Notes: generated by a model from the letters alone, not told the origin. Shown: positions 1-7,921, numbered from the stretch's first letter. The stretch: DNA of 64,000 nucleotides from Paracoccus thiocyanatus (GCF_900156255.1 NZ_FTMK01000001.1:238047-302046), one strand, 5' to 3'. Translations and numbers: made by a program.

Positions 1-2
1 TC

Positions 3-668
3 GGCGTGCCGGGCGCGCATATGGCCATCGGGACCAGCGCCGTCGCCGTGGCCGCCAATGCCGCCAGCAGCCTTTTCCATCACGCTCGGCACGGCCACGT
101 CAAATGGCGCTGCGCGCTGTATTTCAGCCTGGCCGGGGTGATCGGGGCCTATATCGGCTCGACCATCGGCAAGGCCATCGACGGACAGAAGCTGCTGTTT
201 CTGTTTTCGATCCTGATGCTGGTGGTGGCCGTGCTGATGTTCCGGGGCCGCGCCGACCGGGGCAGGGCAGGGATGGAATGCACCCCCGATCGGCTGCCCA
301 AGGTCATGGGCTTTGGCGCGGGAGCCGGCATGCTGTCGGGCTTTTTCGGCATCGGCGGCGGGTTCCTGATCGTGCCGGGGCTGATCGCCTCGACCGGGAT
401 GCCGATCCTGAACGCCATCGCCTCGTCGCTGGTGGCGGTGGCGGCCTTCGGCCTGACCACGGCGCTGAACTATGCGCGGTCGGGCTATGTGGACTGGCCG
501 CTGGCGCTGGTCTTCGTGGGCGGCGGCGTGTTGGGCGGCATGCTGGGCGCGCGGCTGGCCCGGCACCTGGCGGCGCGCAAGGGCAACCTGAACATGGGCT
601 TTGCCGCCCTGGTCGTGCTGGTCGCGGTCTACATGCTGGTGCGCAGCGCCGCCGGACCGTCCGGCTGA
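3..668 (+). CDS. TSUP family (TauE/SafE) membrane permease, 5'-truncated
   Basis: This is the C-terminal part of a sulfite exporter TauE/SafE-family permease; the frame is open to the left edge, so the true start lies outside the window. The visible part has several hydrophobic helices. It carries the two family repeats: one around the first ATG (motif AIGTSAVAVAANA) and a second glycine-rich repeat near the middle (GAGAGMLSGFFGIGGGF, then ASSLVAV). The duplicated GxGGGF/GTS layout is typical of TSUP carriers, which move small organic or sulfur-containing anions across the inner membrane. The substrate cannot be read from the sequence. The gene is followed after about 70 bases by a YciI-like gene on the same strand. 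Confidence 0.85.
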   Translation, partial: GVPGAHMAIGTSAVAVAANAASSLFHHARHGHVKWRCALYFSLAGVIGAYIGSTIGKAIDGQKLLFLFSILMLVVAVLMFRGRADRGRAGMECTPDRLPKVMGFGAGAGMLSGFFGIGGGFLIVPGLIASTGMPILNAIASSLVAVAAFGLTTALNYARSGYVDWPLALVFVGGGVLGGMLGARLARHLAARKGNLNMGFAALVVLVAVYMLVRSAAGPSG

Positions 669-737
669 CCCGGACCTATCGTCAACCCGGCCGGGACCGT
701 CCCGGTCATCCCTTACCCCAGAAACAGGAGAAAACTC

Positions 738-1013
738 ATGCTGTTCGCTTTTATCTGCACCGACAGGCCGGATGCGCTGGAAATCCGCATGGCCAATCGT
801 CCGGCCCATCTGGACTGGCTCAATTCAACCCCCGGCGTCTATATCGCCGGGCCGCTGCTTGACGAGGGGCAGAAACCCTGCGGCAGCATCCTGGTGGTCG
901 AGCATGAAAGCCTTGACGCCGCCCGGCAATGGGGCGCGCAGGATCCCTATGCGCAGGCCGGCCTTTTCCAAACCGTTTCCATTCGCGAGTGGAAGAAGGT
1001 GATCGGGCAATGA
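738..1013 (+). CDS. YciI family protein
   Basis: A 91-residue YciI-like protein with a ferredoxin-like alpha/beta fold. The pattern FAFICTDRPDALEIRMANRP at the N terminus, then HLDWL and GPLLDEG, matches the family, where a His/Asp pair is proposed to be catalytic. The cellular role is unknown, although some relatives are dehalogenase-like or muconolactone-isomerase-like. The start is supported by an AGGAG ribosome site 8 bases upstream of the ATG. It is the last plus-strand gene before a strong hairpin that separates it from the convergent lar genes. Confidence 0.85.
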   Translation: MLFAFICTDRPDALEIRMANRPAHLDWLNSTPGVYIAGPLLDEGQKPCGSILVVEHESLDAARQWGAQDPYAQAGLFQTVSIREWKKVIGQ

Positions 1014-1017
1014 TCGC

Positions 1018-1053
1018 CCGGAAAGCGCAGCCGTGTCAGGCTGCGCTTTCCGG
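1018..1053. terminator. Perfect 15-bp hairpin, bidirectional terminator candidate
   Basis: The arms CCGGAAAGCGCAGCC (1018-1032) and GGCTGCGCTTTCCGG (1039-1053) pair perfectly around a 6-base loop. The hairpin sits between the converging ends of the YciI gene and larB. There is no long T tract outside the stem, but each arm contains an AAA/TTT run, so it could serve both directions. Confidence 0.7.
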
Positions 1054-1055
1054 CT

Positions 1056-1742
1056 TCAGCACCCTTGCGCCAGGCCGGCGGCCTGGCGGATCATGTTCAG
1101 CGCCCGATAGGCCGCGCAGGCCGCGCCATAGCCATTGTCGATATTGACCACCGTCAGCCCCGGCGCGCACGAGGCCAGCGCCGCGTTCAGCGCCGTCTGC
1201 CCGGAATGCGAGACGCCATAGCCGGTCGAGGTGGGCAGGCAGATCATCACCCCCGGCACCAGCCCGCCCAGCACGCTGGGCAGGGCGCCGTCCATGCCGG
1301 CGATGGCCACGATCACCGGGAATTTCTGCAATTCCTCGACATTGCCCAGCAACCGCCACAGGCCCGCCACCCCGATGTCGATGAACTGCCGCGTGGCCGC
1401 GCCGAAATAGGTCAGGGTGCGGATGACCTCGGCCGCCTGCGGCATGTCGGAACTGCCCGCCGAGACCACGGCGATCTGCGCCGGTCCGGTCGTCCTTGGC
1501 CGGCTCCAGTTGAAATAGCCCATGCGCGATACGGCATCGTAATCGACCCGCGCGCGGTGATGGGCCGGGAAGCGGTCGAACACCTCGGGTTCCAGCCGCG
1601 TCATCAGGCAGCTTTCACCCTGTTCCAGCACGCGGTCCATGATCGTCACCAGCTGCGCGTCCGACTTGCGGGCGCACAGGATGGCCTCGTCGAAGCCGAC
1701 GCGTTCGGGGCGCTGGAAGTCCAGCCGGATTTCCTCGCTCAT
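1056..1742 (-). CDS. larB: LarB, nickel-pincer cofactor carboxylase/hydrolase
   Basis: A 228-residue LarB. The family carboxylates the pyridinium ring of nicotinic acid adenine dinucleotide and hydrolyses the phosphoanhydride, giving the pyridinium biscarboxylate precursor of the nickel-pincer nucleotide. The C-terminal half is the AIR-carboxylase-like (PurE-like) domain, with GSSDMPQAAE, the AGMDGALPSVLGGL block and SGQTALNAALASCAPG. The ATG overlaps the larE stop by 4 bases (ATGA), which implies translational coupling. It is the last gene of a minus-strand unit with larE, larC, a LarC2-like gene and an unknown 595-residue gene. The hairpin at 1018-1053 closes the unit. Confidence 0.92.
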   Translation of the reverse strand: MSEEIRLDFQRPERVGFDEAILCARKSDAQLVTIMDRVLEQGESCLMTRLEPEVFDRFPAHHRARVDYDAVSRMGYFNWSRPRTTGPAQIAVVSAGSSDMPQAAEVIRTLTYFGAATRQFIDIGVAGLWRLLGNVEELQKFPVIVAIAGMDGALPSVLGGLVPGVMICLPTSTGYGVSHSGQTALNAALASCAPGLTVVNIDNGYGAACAAYRALNMIRQAAGLAQGC

Positions 1743-2542
1743 GTGGCTTGCTCGCGTAGAAAGGCGCTGCCGCGCGTGTAGGATTGGAACATGACCGGCC
1801 TGTCCTGGCCGAAGGCGGCGCGGATTTCGCCGGTCAGGGCTTGCCGGCGTTCCGGGGACAGGCGCGACAGGGCGGCGGGGTCAAGCTCGACCACCACGCC
1901 GGCGGCGCGGACGCGGCAGCGCACGGTCTGGGGCGCCAGTTCGGCCCGCAACAGGGTTTCCACCCCGTCCACCGCGCGCAGCATCTCGGGCTCGATGCGC
2001 AAGGCCGTTTCGATCCGGCTAGACAGGCAGGGGGCCGATGGCATCTCGGCCAGATCGTCCAGCCCATGCGCGGCGGCCATGGCGCGCACATCGGCCTTGG
2101 TCATGCCCGCCTCGACGAAGGGGTGGCGCACATGGTTGGCCTTTGCCACTTTCAGGCCGGGACGCCAGTCACCCAGATCGTCCATGTTGGTGCCCGAGAA
2201 AAGCTGCGCTTCCGTTAGCCCGGCCAGCGTCCCATAAAGGTTGGATTTGCAGAAAAAGCAGCGATTAGACGGGTTTGAAAGATATTGTTCATCTGAAAAC
2301 TCACCCGCGTCCACGATGCGCAACAGCCAGCCGTGGCGCAGGGCATAGTCGCGGATGCGCGTCGTCGCCGCCTGCGGCACGGCGGGGGACGAGGCATGGA
2401 ACATGGTCACGTCCCCGCCCATCGCCCGATGCGCGACATAGGCCAGCGTCATGCTGTCGACGCCGCCGGAAACGGCCACGGCGGCAGGCCGGGCGCTGTC
2501 GAAGACCCCGTGCAGCCGGGCCAGGAAATCTGCGGTTTGCAT
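1739..2542 (-). CDS. larE: LarE, ATP-dependent sulfur transferase for the nickel-pincer cofactor
   Basis: A 267-residue LarE (PP-loop ATPase). The family adenylates the pyridinium carboxylates and swaps them for thiocarboxylates. The PP-loop SGGVDS is at residues 25-30. There are three cysteines at positions typical of the iron-sulfur type of LarE: C95 and C98 (RCFFCKS) and C172 (APCLSSR). Other LarE proteins instead sacrifice one cysteine sulfur, so this copy may use a [4Fe-4S] cluster; that is an inference from residue pattern alone. The frame stays open upstream, but the true start is the ATG that overlaps the larC stop by one base (TGATG). Confidence 0.92.
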   Translation of the reverse strand: MQTADFLARLHGVFDSARPAAVAVSGGVDSMTLAYVAHRAMGGDVTMFHASSPAVPQAATTRIRDYALRHGWLLRIVDAGEFSDEQYLSNPSNRCFFCKSNLYGTLAGLTEAQLFSGTNMDDLGDWRPGLKVAKANHVRHPFVEAGMTKADVRAMAAAHGLDDLAEMPSAPCLSSRIETALRIEPEMLRAVDGVETLLRAELAPQTVRCRVRAAGVVVELDPAALSRLSPERRQALTGEIRAAFGQDRPVMFQSYTRGSAFLREQAT

Positions 2543-3870
2543 CAGCTTTTTACCTTTTCCTGCAATGCCTGGGCTTCGGCGGCGCGGCGCATCTCGGCGC
2601 GCTGCTTCTGGCTGTCGGCTGTTGCGGCATCGTCCATCTCGGCCTTGGCGGTGGTGCCGCCGGGGCGCTCGGCCAGCTTGACGCGGATGCCGCCCTGGGT
2701 GATCACGGCGCGGCGCGGCAGGATCGCACGCGTCTCGATCCGGCTGCGCAGGCCAAGGGTGGTGGTCTGGCGGAAGCAAAGCTCGCCGACCGGGGTCAGC
2801 GCCTCGGGCCGGGTCAGCACCTGGACGGCGGCCATCATCCGGCCCTTCTTGCCCATGGCAAGGCTTTGCGTCACGTCGATCACCGCCGGGTCGGCGCGGA
2901 TCTGGTCAAGTGCCGCCGCCAGTTCCTCGCCGCTTTGGTCGTCGATCTCGAACTGGATGACGCCGACGCGGTCGTCGGTCCGGCCTTGCTCGGCCTCGAC
3001 CTCGGCCAGGGCAAGGACGCGCAGCACATTGCTCATGCCCTGAAAGCGGCGGGTGCCGAAGCCGATGCCGCTGCGCGCAAGCCGGCGCGGGCTGGCGCCG
3101 ATGCCGGGGGCAGGCGCCAGGTAGCGCAGGATGGCGGCGCCGGTCGGGGTGACGCGCTCGCCCGGATGGCCGTCGTCGTATATGGCAAAGCCCTGCAAAA
3201 GCAGCGTCGTCGCCGGGGCGGGCACGGGCAGGCGGCCATGGTCGGTTTCGACCCAGCCCCGGCCCAGCGGCAGCGCGCCGACCGACCAGCTGCTTGCGCC
3301 CGTGCCCACGATCAGCGTGGCGGCGGCGACGATATCGGCGATGGAATCCCAGTTGCCGACCTCGTGAAAGGCGACCGCGTCCAGTTCCTTGCCATGGACC
3401 TGCGCCTCGGCCATGGCGAGTTCGTGGAAGATGCCGATGGCGGTATGCTTGACGGGTTCGGGCAGGGCGCTGGCGGCAAGGCTGGCGCGCAGATCGCGCC
3501 AATGGGTGTGGTGGTGATGGTGCCCATGGTCGTGGTGCGGATGGTGGTGGTGGTGGTCATGCCCCGCGTGATGGCCGTGGTGATCATGCCCGTGGTCGTC
3601 GCGGTGATGGTGGTGATCGCCGTGGTCGTGGTCGTCGTGGTGGTGGTCGTCGGCCTGGGCGTCGGTCTTGCCGTCCTTGGTCACGACGAAGCGGTGGCCG
3701 GTCAGCACGCCGTCGTCATGGGGCAGGGCCTGGGCATCGACATTGGCCTTTAGCCCGGCCAGCAGCAGATTGGCCTGCACCTCACCTGCCAGTTCGGGCC
3801 AGGCATCCAGCAGGGCGGCCACGAACATGTCGCCCGCCACGCCGCCCAGGGCGTCAAGATGGATATGCAT
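2542..3870 (-). CDS. larC: LarC, nickel insertion protein with a very long histidine-rich insert
   Basis: A 442-residue LarC, the CTP-dependent nickel chelatase that completes the nickel-pincer nucleotide. The N terminus (HLDALGGVAGDMF) and the C-terminal LarC2 domain (QFEIDDQSGEEL, GKKGRMMAAVQVL, RQTTTLGLR) are both present in one continuous frame, so no frameshift is needed as it is in Lactobacillus. Residues 76-123 are an insert with 30 histidines among 48 residues plus aspartates, probably for nickel storage. The start at 3870 has AAGGA 8-9 bases upstream. An in-frame ATG at 3888 lies before that site and is less likely. The C-terminal tail is charged and helical. Confidence 0.92.
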   Translation of the reverse strand: MHIHLDALGGVAGDMFVAALLDAWPELAGEVQANLLLAGLKANVDAQALPHDDGVLTGHRFVVTKDGKTDAQADDHHHDDHDHGDHHHHRDDHGHDHHGHHAGHDHHHHHPHHDHGHHHHHTHWRDLRASLAASALPEPVKHTAIGIFHELAMAEAQVHGKELDAVAFHEVGNWDSIADIVAAATLIVGTGASSWSVGALPLGRGWVETDHGRLPVPAPATTLLLQGFAIYDDGHPGERVTPTGAAILRYLAPAPGIGASPRRLARSGIGFGTRRFQGMSNVLRVLALAEVEAEQGRTDDRVGVIQFEIDDQSGEELAAALDQIRADPAVIDVTQSLAMGKKGRMMAAVQVLTRPEALTPVGELCFRQTTTLGLRSRIETRAILPRRAVITQGGIRVKLAERPGGTTAKAEMDDAATADSQKQRAEMRRAAEAQALQEKVKS

Positions 3871-3900
3871 CTGCGCGTTCCTTTTCATTCGCGCCCAAGC

Positions 3901-4425
3901 TTAGCGGGCCGGGTCGTCCAGATCGACCGCAAGGGTTTCGGGCGGCTCCTGGCTGCCGACCGCCGTTTCGACCGCCGCCTTCAGCACCGCCAGCGCGACG
4001 GGCCTGTCCTCGACCATGGCGGCGCAGATCGCCGCCAGGTCGTCATGTTCCGCCTTGGCGCGCATGAACGCGCCGTCGCTAAGGATGCGCTTGATGCGCA
4101 AGGGAAAGCGGCGGCTGGTGCCGTTCCAGCGCAGCTCCAGCCGGGTCTGATAGCGGCGGATGTCGAAATGCTTGTGCTGGGATTGCAGCACGCGATAGCC
4201 CCAGATCCCCAGTTCCGAGGCCAGAAGCAGGGCAAATTCAGCCTCGTCCCCGGCCTCGATGTCGATCAGCAGCACATAGCCCGGCCGCCCCTTCTTGCCC
4301 AGGCTCGACAGAAGCTGGACGTTGCGCGCGCCCATATCGGCCATCTGCGTGACGACGCGCCCCAGCAATTCGCCGGGCGCGTCGTCGATCTGGGCCATCA
4401 GCAGGATGACGCCGGTATCCGCCAT
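3901..4425 (-). CDS. Stand-alone LarC2-like protein (second LarC C-terminal domain)
   Basis: A 174-residue protein that lines up by eye with the C-terminal half of the LarC encoded just downstream: QIDDAPGELLGRVV here versus EIDDQSGEELAAAL there, then SLGKKGRPGYVLLID versus AMGKKGRMMAAVQVL. The LarC1 half with its histidine insert is absent. In LarC the C-terminal domain binds CTP and contributes to nickel insertion; what a solo copy does is unknown. Its ATG overlaps the stop of the 595-residue gene by one base (TGATG), and a GTG one codon earlier would give a 4-base overlap. It lies 30 bases upstream of larC. It could be a paralogous subunit dedicated to the upstream protein. Confidence 0.8.
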   Translation of the reverse strand: MADTGVILLMAQIDDAPGELLGRVVTQMADMGARNVQLLSSLGKKGRPGYVLLIDIEAGDEAEFALLLASELGIWGYRVLQSQHKHFDIRRYQTRLELRWNGTSRRFPLRIKRILSDGAFMRAKAEHDDLAAICAAMVEDRPVALAVLKAAVETAVGSQEPPETLAVDLDDPAR

Positions 4426-6212
4426 CACAGGGCCAGGGTGTCGACCGCGACCAGGGCGGCGGCTTCGGCCTTGGCCTTGGTGCCGGGGATCCCGGCCGAG
4501 ATGATGCCCGCCGACTGCGCCTCGAGCGCCGCGTCCGAAGGCGACATCCGGCCCATGGCGGCGGCCACGACGGCGGGAACGGTGACGTTGATGATCACGT
4601 TTCCGGCCAACAGCAACTCGCTGGCAAAGGGCGCCAGCGCCGACAGGAACGGCGCACGCTCGCGGCCGATGCCCTGCGCGACCTCGGGCACGACGCGGTT
4701 GATGATGCCTTCCATGTGGATGGTCTCGTCGCCCAGCGTCACCTCGGCATCCAGCGCCGGGTCAAAGGCCAGCCAGCGCGCCGCCATCTTGCTGGAGCGG
4801 CGCGCGCCCTTGGCGATCTTGGTGAAATGCACCTTGACGGTCTTGCCCTTGGCCTTGGTCAGCGCCTCGGCGCCGCGCCTTTCGACCAGCAATTGCCGTT
4901 CATGATCCAGTTCGCGCACGATGTCGCCCAGGCTCTTGCCCGCGGACAGATCGTCATAGGTGCGGCAGGCGCGGTCATAAAGCACCCGCGTCAGCACCGG
5001 GGTCGAGGACAGGATCATCGCATTCGTCACCGGCCCGTTGCAAACCTGCGTCGCCTTGCGGCCGATGATGTTCATGGCGATCATCGCGGTGTCGGGGTCG
5101 AAGCTGGTGGCCTGCCGCCGTTCGCGCAGGGCCTTGGCCACGCCTTGTTCGGTCGAGCCGTCCTCCAGCAGGCACAAAAGCGCGATCACCGCATCGCCGC
5201 AGACATGGCCCAGCGGCGGGTTGACCGGACCGGCGCCGGCGCCGGCAAGACCTTCCTCGAAGATCGAGACGATTTCGTCCAGCGCCATGATGCCGATGAC
5301 GGTCGGCCCGCCGATATCCTTGAGGATCAGGCCCAGATCGCCGATCAGCTTGGCCGTATCGACTTCCTTGCCGGTGATGCGGACATGCAGCTTTTCGGGC
5401 AGGCCGGCGGTGCGCACGGCGGACATGCCCGCGACATAGGCGCTGGTGACCTTGCCATAGGGGCCGTATTCCTCGCGCACATCGGCGTCGGGATGGATGA
5501 TTTCCAGGATGGCTGCGGCGCCGAACAGGGCCGACAGGAATTTCTGGCTGGGCATGCCGGCGCCGGACATGGCGTCCATCATCGCCTTGGTGCCGACGGC
5601 CGCGCCTTTTTCCGCCATGCCGGGAAAGATGAAATCCTCTCCCAGCGCGCCGTGGCCGACCATCACGCCGCCGCCGACGCCTTCGGGGATGTCGCGGCCC
5701 TGGATGGGCGACAGCTCACCCTTGATCATCGCGTCATAGACTGCCGAGACCGCGGCGAAGCCCGAGATCTTGTTGTTCATCTTGGCCGTCGGCACCGCGG
5801 CAAGGCCCGAACGGCTGACGCCCGCGATCATGCGCGCCGAAGAGCCCAGCTTGCGGTTGCCGGCCGGGATGCCGACCTGGGCATTCGCCCCGGCCAGATA
5901 AAGGATGGTGGCCGCGATCAGCGCCGCATTGGCGCCGTCCGCGCCGCCGTCCTTGGCCACCTGGATCGCCTTGGCCAGCAGGTCGTCGATCGGCTGATGG
6001 ACGGCATCGGCGAATTTCACCTCGGGGCTGACGCCGCGGCGCAGTTCGGTCGCGATCACGTTGCAGACCGCGACGACGGGGATGTTGAGCATCCCGTGAC
6101 CTCCGGCCAGGGCTTCGACCCGGTCGCTGGTCAGCCAGCCGGGGTTCGACGCCGCCGCCATGACCGATGCCAGAAGAACCTTTTCGCGCGGCTGATCGGA
6201 TGTCTTGTCCAT
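4425..6212 (-). CDS. Unrecognised 595-residue protein leading the lar operon
   Basis: I do not recognise this family. The protein is soluble in appearance (no signal peptide), glycine- and alanine-rich and clearly coding. Notable blocks are NRKLGSSARMIAGVSRSGL near residue 110, IPEGVGGGVMVGHGALGED near 160, a long central region with GPVNPPLGHVCGDAVIALLC, a basic linker (TKAKGKTVKVHFTKIAKGARR) and a C-terminal GNVIINVTVPAVVAAAMG. It is not like LarA, which is about 425 residues with a different His/Lys set. The start at 6212 is favoured by GGAGG 5-6 bases upstream. It is coupled to a LarC2-like gene and then larC-larE-larB, so a role that uses or supplies the nickel-pincer cofactor is the natural inference. 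Confidence 0.7.
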   Translation of the reverse strand: MDKTSDQPREKVLLASVMAAASNPGWLTSDRVEALAGGHGMLNIPVVAVCNVIATELRRGVSPEVKFADAVHQPIDDLLAKAIQVAKDGGADGANAALIAATILYLAGANAQVGIPAGNRKLGSSARMIAGVSRSGLAAVPTAKMNNKISGFAAVSAVYDAMIKGELSPIQGRDIPEGVGGGVMVGHGALGEDFIFPGMAEKGAAVGTKAMMDAMSGAGMPSQKFLSALFGAAAILEIIHPDADVREEYGPYGKVTSAYVAGMSAVRTAGLPEKLHVRITGKEVDTAKLIGDLGLILKDIGGPTVIGIMALDEIVSIFEEGLAGAGAGPVNPPLGHVCGDAVIALLCLLEDGSTEQGVAKALRERRQATSFDPDTAMIAMNIIGRKATQVCNGPVTNAMILSSTPVLTRVLYDRACRTYDDLSAGKSLGDIVRELDHERQLLVERRGAEALTKAKGKTVKVHFTKIAKGARRSSKMAARWLAFDPALDAEVTLGDETIHMEGIINRVVPEVAQGIGRERAPFLSALAPFASELLLAGNVIINVTVPAVVAAAMGRMSPSDAALEAQSAGIISAGIPGTKAKAEAAALVAVDTLAL

Positions 6213-6685
6213 GTATTCCTCCAACCGCATGCAGCGGCTTTGACGATTTCCAGGGGCGGCCCGGCATGTCCTGGGGGCGCGTGCGGCCGGTCGGACAGGC
6301 GCGCCATGCTGTCGCCGCGGGATTTTCGGGCTGCCAACTTCAAGGCAGGGTGTAATCCATATTTCCGCCGCCGGGCTGCGAAAAGAATTCAGCCGGCATG
6401 AGTTTATATGACGGCGCCCCGCGGACCCAGGCGCTCGCGCGCCGGTGCAGGGCGGCGCATCTGTGCTGATATTTCCGATAATCGGAATTATGTAACAAAA
6501 CTCCGTCATCCCACCCGCCGGCTGGGCGCATCCCACGGCGCCGGGCTGCAAGCCGCGGATGCGACTGATTATCCATATCCGATGGAAACGCTTTCTTTTC
6601 GCGCGCGCGCATCCTAGTCTGCCGGGACGAATCCACGTCAATATCCGCAGCCGCCGCAAGCGGCGATCATGAGCAGGGAGGTTTC
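6213..6685. other. 473-base divergent intergenic region
   Basis: This holds no convincing gene. It separates the minus-strand lar operon from the plus-strand thioredoxin-like gene and is more AT-rich than the coding sequence around it. It contains a perfect palindrome at 6473-6487, a looser one (TCCAT, 5 bases, ATGGA) at 6572-6586 and TATAAA-like stretches near 6400. If the lar promoter lies at the palindrome, the lar transcript has a 5' leader of roughly 260 bases, long enough for regulation at the RNA level, although I saw no known riboswitch pattern. Confidence 0.6.
6473..6487. promoter_or_regulatory. Perfect palindrome, candidate operator
   Basis: TTCCGAT-A-ATCGGAA is a perfect inverted repeat with 7-base arms and a 1-base spacer. 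On the minus strand it begins directly after CATAAT (6492-6487), which could be a -10 box reading toward the lar operon, so a bound repressor would cover the transcription start. No good -35 box lies upstream of that -10 box. The regulator is unknown. Confidence 0.5.
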
Positions 6686-7237
6686 ATGGCCGTTCGTCCC
6701 CCGGTTTGCGATTTTGGGGCAAGCGCACCCGATTTCACATTGCCCGATCCCGATGGTCGCATGTTCTCGTTCGGCGACATAGCCGGGCCGCGCGGCACGC
6801 TGGTGATGTTCATCTGCAACCATTGCCCCTATGTGCAGGCGGTCATCGACCGCATCCAGCGCGACGCCGCCGAATTGCAAAAGCTTGGGCTGGGCGTCGT
6901 GGCGATCTCGGCCAATGATGTGGCCGAATACCCGCAGGACGGCCCCGAGCAGATGAAGGCCGAGGCCGAGAAGCACGGCTTCACCTTTCCCTATCTCTAT
7001 GACGAAAGCCAGGCGGTCGCGCGGGCCTATGGCGCCGAATGCACGCCGGATTTCTTTGGCTACAATGCCGCCGGCGAATTGCAGTATCGCGGCCGGCTGG
7101 ACGCATCGGGCCGCAACCCCGCGCCGGCCGATGCCCCGCGCGAGCTGTTCCAGGCCATGGCCCAGATCGCCGAAACCGGGCAAGGCCCGCGCGAACAAGT
7201 GCCCTCGATGGGCTGCTCCATCAAATGGAAGGTGTGA
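6686..7237 (+). CDS. Thioredoxin-fold protein, peroxiredoxin-like
   Basis: A 183-residue redoxin-domain protein. The start of the domain reads GASAPDFTLPDPDGR, as in AhpC/TSA and thiol-disulfide oxidoreductases. The active-site motif is ICNHCPYVQAV, a CxxC with Asn-His between the cysteines, typical of a widespread family annotated as thioredoxin-family or redoxin-domain proteins. There is no signal peptide, so it should act in the cytoplasm. A GGGAGG ribosome site precedes the ATG. Its stop codon directly abuts the ATG of the gph gene, so the two are co-transcribed. The substrate is unknown. Confidence 0.85.
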   Translation: MAVRPPVCDFGASAPDFTLPDPDGRMFSFGDIAGPRGTLVMFICNHCPYVQAVIDRIQRDAAELQKLGLGVVAISANDVAEYPQDGPEQMKAEAEKHGFTFPYLYDESQAVARAYGAECTPDFFGYNAAGELQYRGRLDASGRNPAPADAPRELFQAMAQIAETGQGPREQVPSMGCSIKWKV

Positions 7238-7921
7238 ATGAACGTCTGTCTTGCCCCCTGCCCCGTGGTCTTCGACCTGGACGGAACGCTGATCGACAGC
7301 GTGCCCGACATCCACGCCTGCGTGAACGCCGTGCTGCGCCTGCACGGGGTGGCGCCGCTGACGCTTGACCAGGTGCGCGGCTTCGTCGGCGGCGGCGTCG
7401 ACCTGTTGTGGCGGCGCGTCATCACCACCGCCGGCCTGCCGGTCGAAGCGCATCGCGACCTGGTCGCATCGTTCATGACCCGCTATCACGACGCGACCGG
7501 GCTGACCCGGCTTTACCCCAATGTCGCCGAAACCCTGGGGGTCCTGGCCGACCGGGGCTATCCTTTGGGGCTTTGCACCAACAAGCCGCTGGGACCGACG
7601 CGGGCGATCCTGGATCATTTCGGCATCGCGCAGCTTTTCGGCGCGGTGGTGGGCGGCGATTCCCTGCCCCAGCGCAAGCCCGATCCGGCGCCGTTGCGGG
7701 CGGTCTTCGTCGGGCTGGGCGCCGATCCCGCCAATCCGCGCGGCGTCTATGTCGGGGACAGCGAATTCGACGAGGAATGCGCCAGCAATACCGGCGTTCC
7801 CTTCCTGCTGTTCACCCGCGGCTATCGCAAGACCCCGGTCGACAAGATGGTGCATAACGGCACTTTCGACGATTTCGCGCATCTGCCGCTGCTGGTCGAG
7901 GAGACGGCCGCCATGGGCTAG
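7238..7921 (+). CDS. gph: Phosphoglycolate phosphatase (HAD superfamily)
   Basis: A 227-residue HAD phosphatase. Motif I is VFDLDGTLIDS near the N terminus, motif II is the CTNKP block, the lysine of motif III is in RKPDPAP, and motif IV is YVGDSEFDEE. The cap domain matches phosphoglycolate phosphatase, which removes 2-phosphoglycolate formed in DNA repair or photorespiration. The ATG follows the previous stop codon with no gap. A few HAD relatives share the same pattern, so the substrate is a family-level call. Confidence 0.85.
   Translation: MNVCLAPCPVVFDLDGTLIDSVPDIHACVNAVLRLHGVAPLTLDQVRGFVGGGVDLLWRRVITTAGLPVEAHRDLVASFMTRYHDATGLTRLYPNVAETLGVLADRGYPLGLCTNKPLGPTRAILDHFGIAQLFGAVVGGDSLPQRKPDPAPLRAVFVGLGADPANPRGVYVGDSEFDEECASNTGVPFLLFTRGYRKTPVDKMVHNGTFDDFAHLPLLVEETAAMG

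Noticed and set aside
2543..2779. 5' extension of larE
   Set aside because: The open frame continues into larC antisense-free space, but homology begins at MQTADFLARL and the ATG is coupled to the larC stop.
3478..3640. Low-complexity repeat resembling a CRISPR or satellite tract
   Set aside because: It is the histidine-coding part of larC (CAC/CAT/GAC codons). There are no constant repeats with unique spacers.
4716..6401. 561-residue plus-strand frame opposite the unknown 595-residue gene
   Set aside because: It lacks a ribosome site and its codon pattern is the mirror of the minus-strand gene, which has overlaps with its operon neighbours and a good ribosome site.
6572..6586. Second palindrome TCCAT-5-ATGGA in the lar upstream region
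   Set aside because: The arms are only 5 bases and the spacing differs from the perfect 6473 palindrome, so I could not treat it as a second operator.
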